Positions 61,421-64,000 of a stretch of DNA of 64,000 nucleotides are shown piece after piece. A program made the position numbers and the translations under genes. The notes beneath the pieces are model-generated. The model was not told the origin of the DNA. It searched no databases and saw only the letters and a list, made by a program, of their open reading frames with translations. The stretch's first letter is position 1; every line of letters begins with the position of its first letter. Origin of the DNA: Aporrectodea caliginosa (Eukaryota; Annelida; Clitellata; Crassiclitellata; Lumbricidae). Location of the stretch: NCBI GenBank assembly GCA_020284085.1, contig JACEVL010000775.1:236501-300500 (forward strand), given 5' to 3'.

Positions 61421-64000
61421 ACCTTTCGGGACTTGGTGATAATGCGGTGGCTTCAGGGACACTTTCGCCGGACCACAGACCATTGACAAAATCCTGGGTC
61501 TGGGGATCGACTTGATAGCCTACTAATCTCCTTTTCCAACGTTTTTCCATCTGTATCCAGCGTCAAATAGCCAATGCATTCAGAGGCTCATTTCCCGATG
61601 GTCGTGACAACTGGGACGAGGCCTGACTTATCGGCCATTTTCCTAAACGAAAAATAATAATAACGACGAAGATACAACAACAATAGCAGCAGCAACAACA
61701 ACAATAATAATAATAATATTAAAGATATAATAATAATTAAAAAAACTTCGAGCCTCACTAACAATGCGAGGCTTACTTTTATCAAGGACTTTAAGTTTGA
61801 GCGCTTTTTTATCGCATATTTCTGGAGACGTAAGAGCATTGGCGCCCTCAAGCTGGTGCAAGGGGCAAGTGCCCCCTGGATTTTGAATATAATTATATAT
61901 ATATATATACATAGATTAAAAACTAATATATTTTTAAATAAGAAAAATCCGAGTATAAACACCTTTTTCTTCGTTGGCCATCGGCAACCATAATACGCTT
62001 GAGATCAATGGACTTATCCATCATACAGCCCATCATACGCCCAGCCCACCCGAGTACGTCCATTCTCCGCCCCAACCCCGTCCTCAACGGCCCCATTGTG
62101 AGATCCAGCATACGTTATAAGAAGCATTGGAAGAAATTAATCACAGCTGTGCGCCACATAAAGATTGATATCTGGCCGGTGCACCACTCGGGGGAGGCAG
62201 AGCGGCTATCATACGGGTCATTGAGGGTCACCAGATTGAGCTTTAGCAGCAACGGTACTATAGGGCGGCAGCAGGCCACGCAGGGTTCAAAGTTCAGTCG
62301 ATGCCAATGACTCCAATCATCTTCGATTTGATGGCATCATCAAATAAACGCATTAGTCAGTCGGTCAATGGACAGTAGCACTCGCTTGTGGCAGGATATT
62401 TTGACAGGACGATTTTAACCTTCAATATGCTTTTCGTCAAACATCCACTACGCTCATTGTCGTTGGACACTTTCGCAGCTTAATCGTGGAAGACCTTTGT
62501 CTGACAGGTTGGCCAGACTAGCATTCAAATAAATATTAGAAAAAGGCCCAAGTTGATGTCAGTACAGATGTATTATTCTAGTGCTTTTAAGCTTAATATT
62601 TTATTTCAGTTACTGGCAGCAGGAAATGTTTTTAGATACTTATAACAATTTTGAATTATACACTTTTCTACATGTCTAAATTCACAACTGCATGACCCCC
62701 CAGAAGGGAGTCCCCCCAACACGCTGCCACCAGCGATCGCTCCCCATCAACAACCTGTAGCACCTCGTCATTGCAAGTGTTTCTTGGGAAATTAGAGAGG
62801 TGGTTTCCTGTTGCCTTCCTCTCGGTGTTTTTAGCGAGACACCATCTCCGAGCGTCGATGTCCTTCATCGTCCGTCCTTCCGACTCCTTGTCTCTGGGCT
62901 CGCATATACCGGCGAGGGCTCGGTCGTCCACCACGCACTTTGTTTCCAACAGGGGTACCACGTGAAGGTGGCGTGGTGGGCATTTGGGTGGCAGAGGCTT
63001 TTAGAGACGCTTACCACCCCATTTCCCATGGAAACTATAAATTCCTGCTTCCAATGCACACGATCGTACACTAATGTGTATGACTTTTTTGCTAAAGATT
63101 TTGCCGCATGCAAAAACTTCTGCGGGCGCCCATGCTTAAGAGAAACGCCTATCAGCTGCGATGCATGCATTGACGATATTAAGGAGATTAAATATTCTCT
63201 GCACACGTAGCCTATACATCATAAAAATCAGTATTATGAAGCACGCTCGTATGATTTGTCTGGTAAAGCACACGCGTGGAACGACTGGAACGTATTACGG
63301 TGTTAGGATGATGCAACATATGCACGCACAAGTTGCACAACGGTATGAAACAATGTCATATAAACAATTAGACGGGGGATTTCTTCAGCTAGTCCATAGA
63401 CATCCAGGAAATTATTTAGACTGCCGAAAGCCTCGGCAAAACTGAGCCAAATTGACATAGCGGCGATCAGGGAATTGTGGGTGAGTAGCGTATACGGTAG
63501 AAAGCCGCCAGCGCTTTCGCTTTCCTAGTTAACGCTAATAAAATGTAGTAAGAACCTATTTAGGAACCTGATGCCTTAAATATTTGAAATTAATAGCCAT
63601 AATAAGCAGGTATTCTGTCGCTATAGCCTACTAAGTCAACTAGGAGGAACAATAATACTTAGCCTAATTTGGTTTCCCTGTGGCTTTTAGTACACTCTCG
63701 TTGCTAAAGTGTCAAGATTCTTTATATGCTGCCATCTAAGTTGATTATTAATTCATTATTGTGGTCTGCGAAAATTCCTTTCTCTGCCCTCATTATCAAC
63801 ATGTACGCAGCATTAAATATAATGTGGATTTTCCAAACGCATCTGGCATGCTGAATAAGCAATGATTCCATTTCCATAGTATGCTATACCATCTTCTGTG
63901 AGTAGGCCTACATGCAACAAGTTCGAACAAATAACAAACTTAGCGGTGGGTCCATCGCAAATTAATGCCACAATTCTAAAACGAACTGCGCGAAGTCTGT
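61421..64000. other. Right end of window, no gene supported
   Basis: There are open frames at 61999-62310, 62668-62961 (-) and 62800-63210, but none has a recognisable domain or convincing splice context. The block at about 62690-62990 looks like a decayed repeat: its minus strand reads CYRLLMGSDRWWQRVGG, similar in feel to retrotransposon tails. The downstream exons of the gene at 57688-60819 may lie here or beyond. Confidence 0.4.

Noticed and set aside
62800..63210. Cys-containing frame ending in FCGRPCLRETPISCDACIDD
   Set aside because: The 5' half overlaps a decayed repeat and there is no supporting splice site or known Cys-rich domain pattern.

Overview
This is 64 kb of animal nuclear DNA. 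Genes are split by GT-AG introns, intergenic DNA is AT-rich, and there are many microsatellites, LINE remnants, SINEs and short DNA transposons. A very common TAGGCCTA-type palindrome, the Sec14-spectrin-DH-PH gene and the 14-3-3 gene suggest a marine invertebrate, probably a deuterostome such as an echinoderm. The species is an inference.

Layout. 1-2145 (+): last exon of a gene with an alpha-crystallin-like (HSP20-type) domain followed by about 630 low-complexity residues. 2.1-9.9 kb: gene-free and AT-rich, with two intact hAT-type MITEs, a tRNA-derived SINE and a LINE relic near its left end. 9946-28113 (-): a complete 23-exon gene for a Dbs/MCF2L-type RhoGEF. All splice phases agree and the reconstructed CDS is 2871 nt (956 aa). 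Its introns hold LINE pieces, a 51-bp minisatellite, an inverted-repeat block and a MITE. 28.1-31.4 kb: spacer between two divergent genes. 31403-35710 (+): a complete six-exon 14-3-3 gene (245 aa, beta/zeta type) with a 1.5-kb 3' UTR and poly(A) signal. 37.2-47.9 kb: repeats, including a LINE split by a 388-bp hAT MITE with an 8-bp target duplication, a second LINE tail, and a 2301-bp hAT-like element with terminal inverted repeats, perfect 8-bp target duplication and a decayed transposase.

47951-55035 (+): a nine-exon gene that I rebuilt from splice sites and phase (747 aa). It encodes an N-terminal Cys-rich segment, an IQ motif, an EF-hand-like pair, and a von Willebrand A-type fold split by a tandem repeat. 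I do not recognise this architecture from any named family. 57688-60819 (+): at least four in-phase exons of another unrecognised gene. Between them lies a homogeneous array of a 24-bp unit containing TAATCCCGATTA. 60.8-64 kb: microsatellite, a non-LTR retrotransposon fragment and unassigned sequence.

The genes do not form an operon or an obvious shared system. The likeliest undescribed items are the IQ/EF-hand/VWA gene, its unknown downstream neighbour, the alpha-crystallin protein with a long disordered tail, and the set of hAT-type elements with recognisable target-site duplications.
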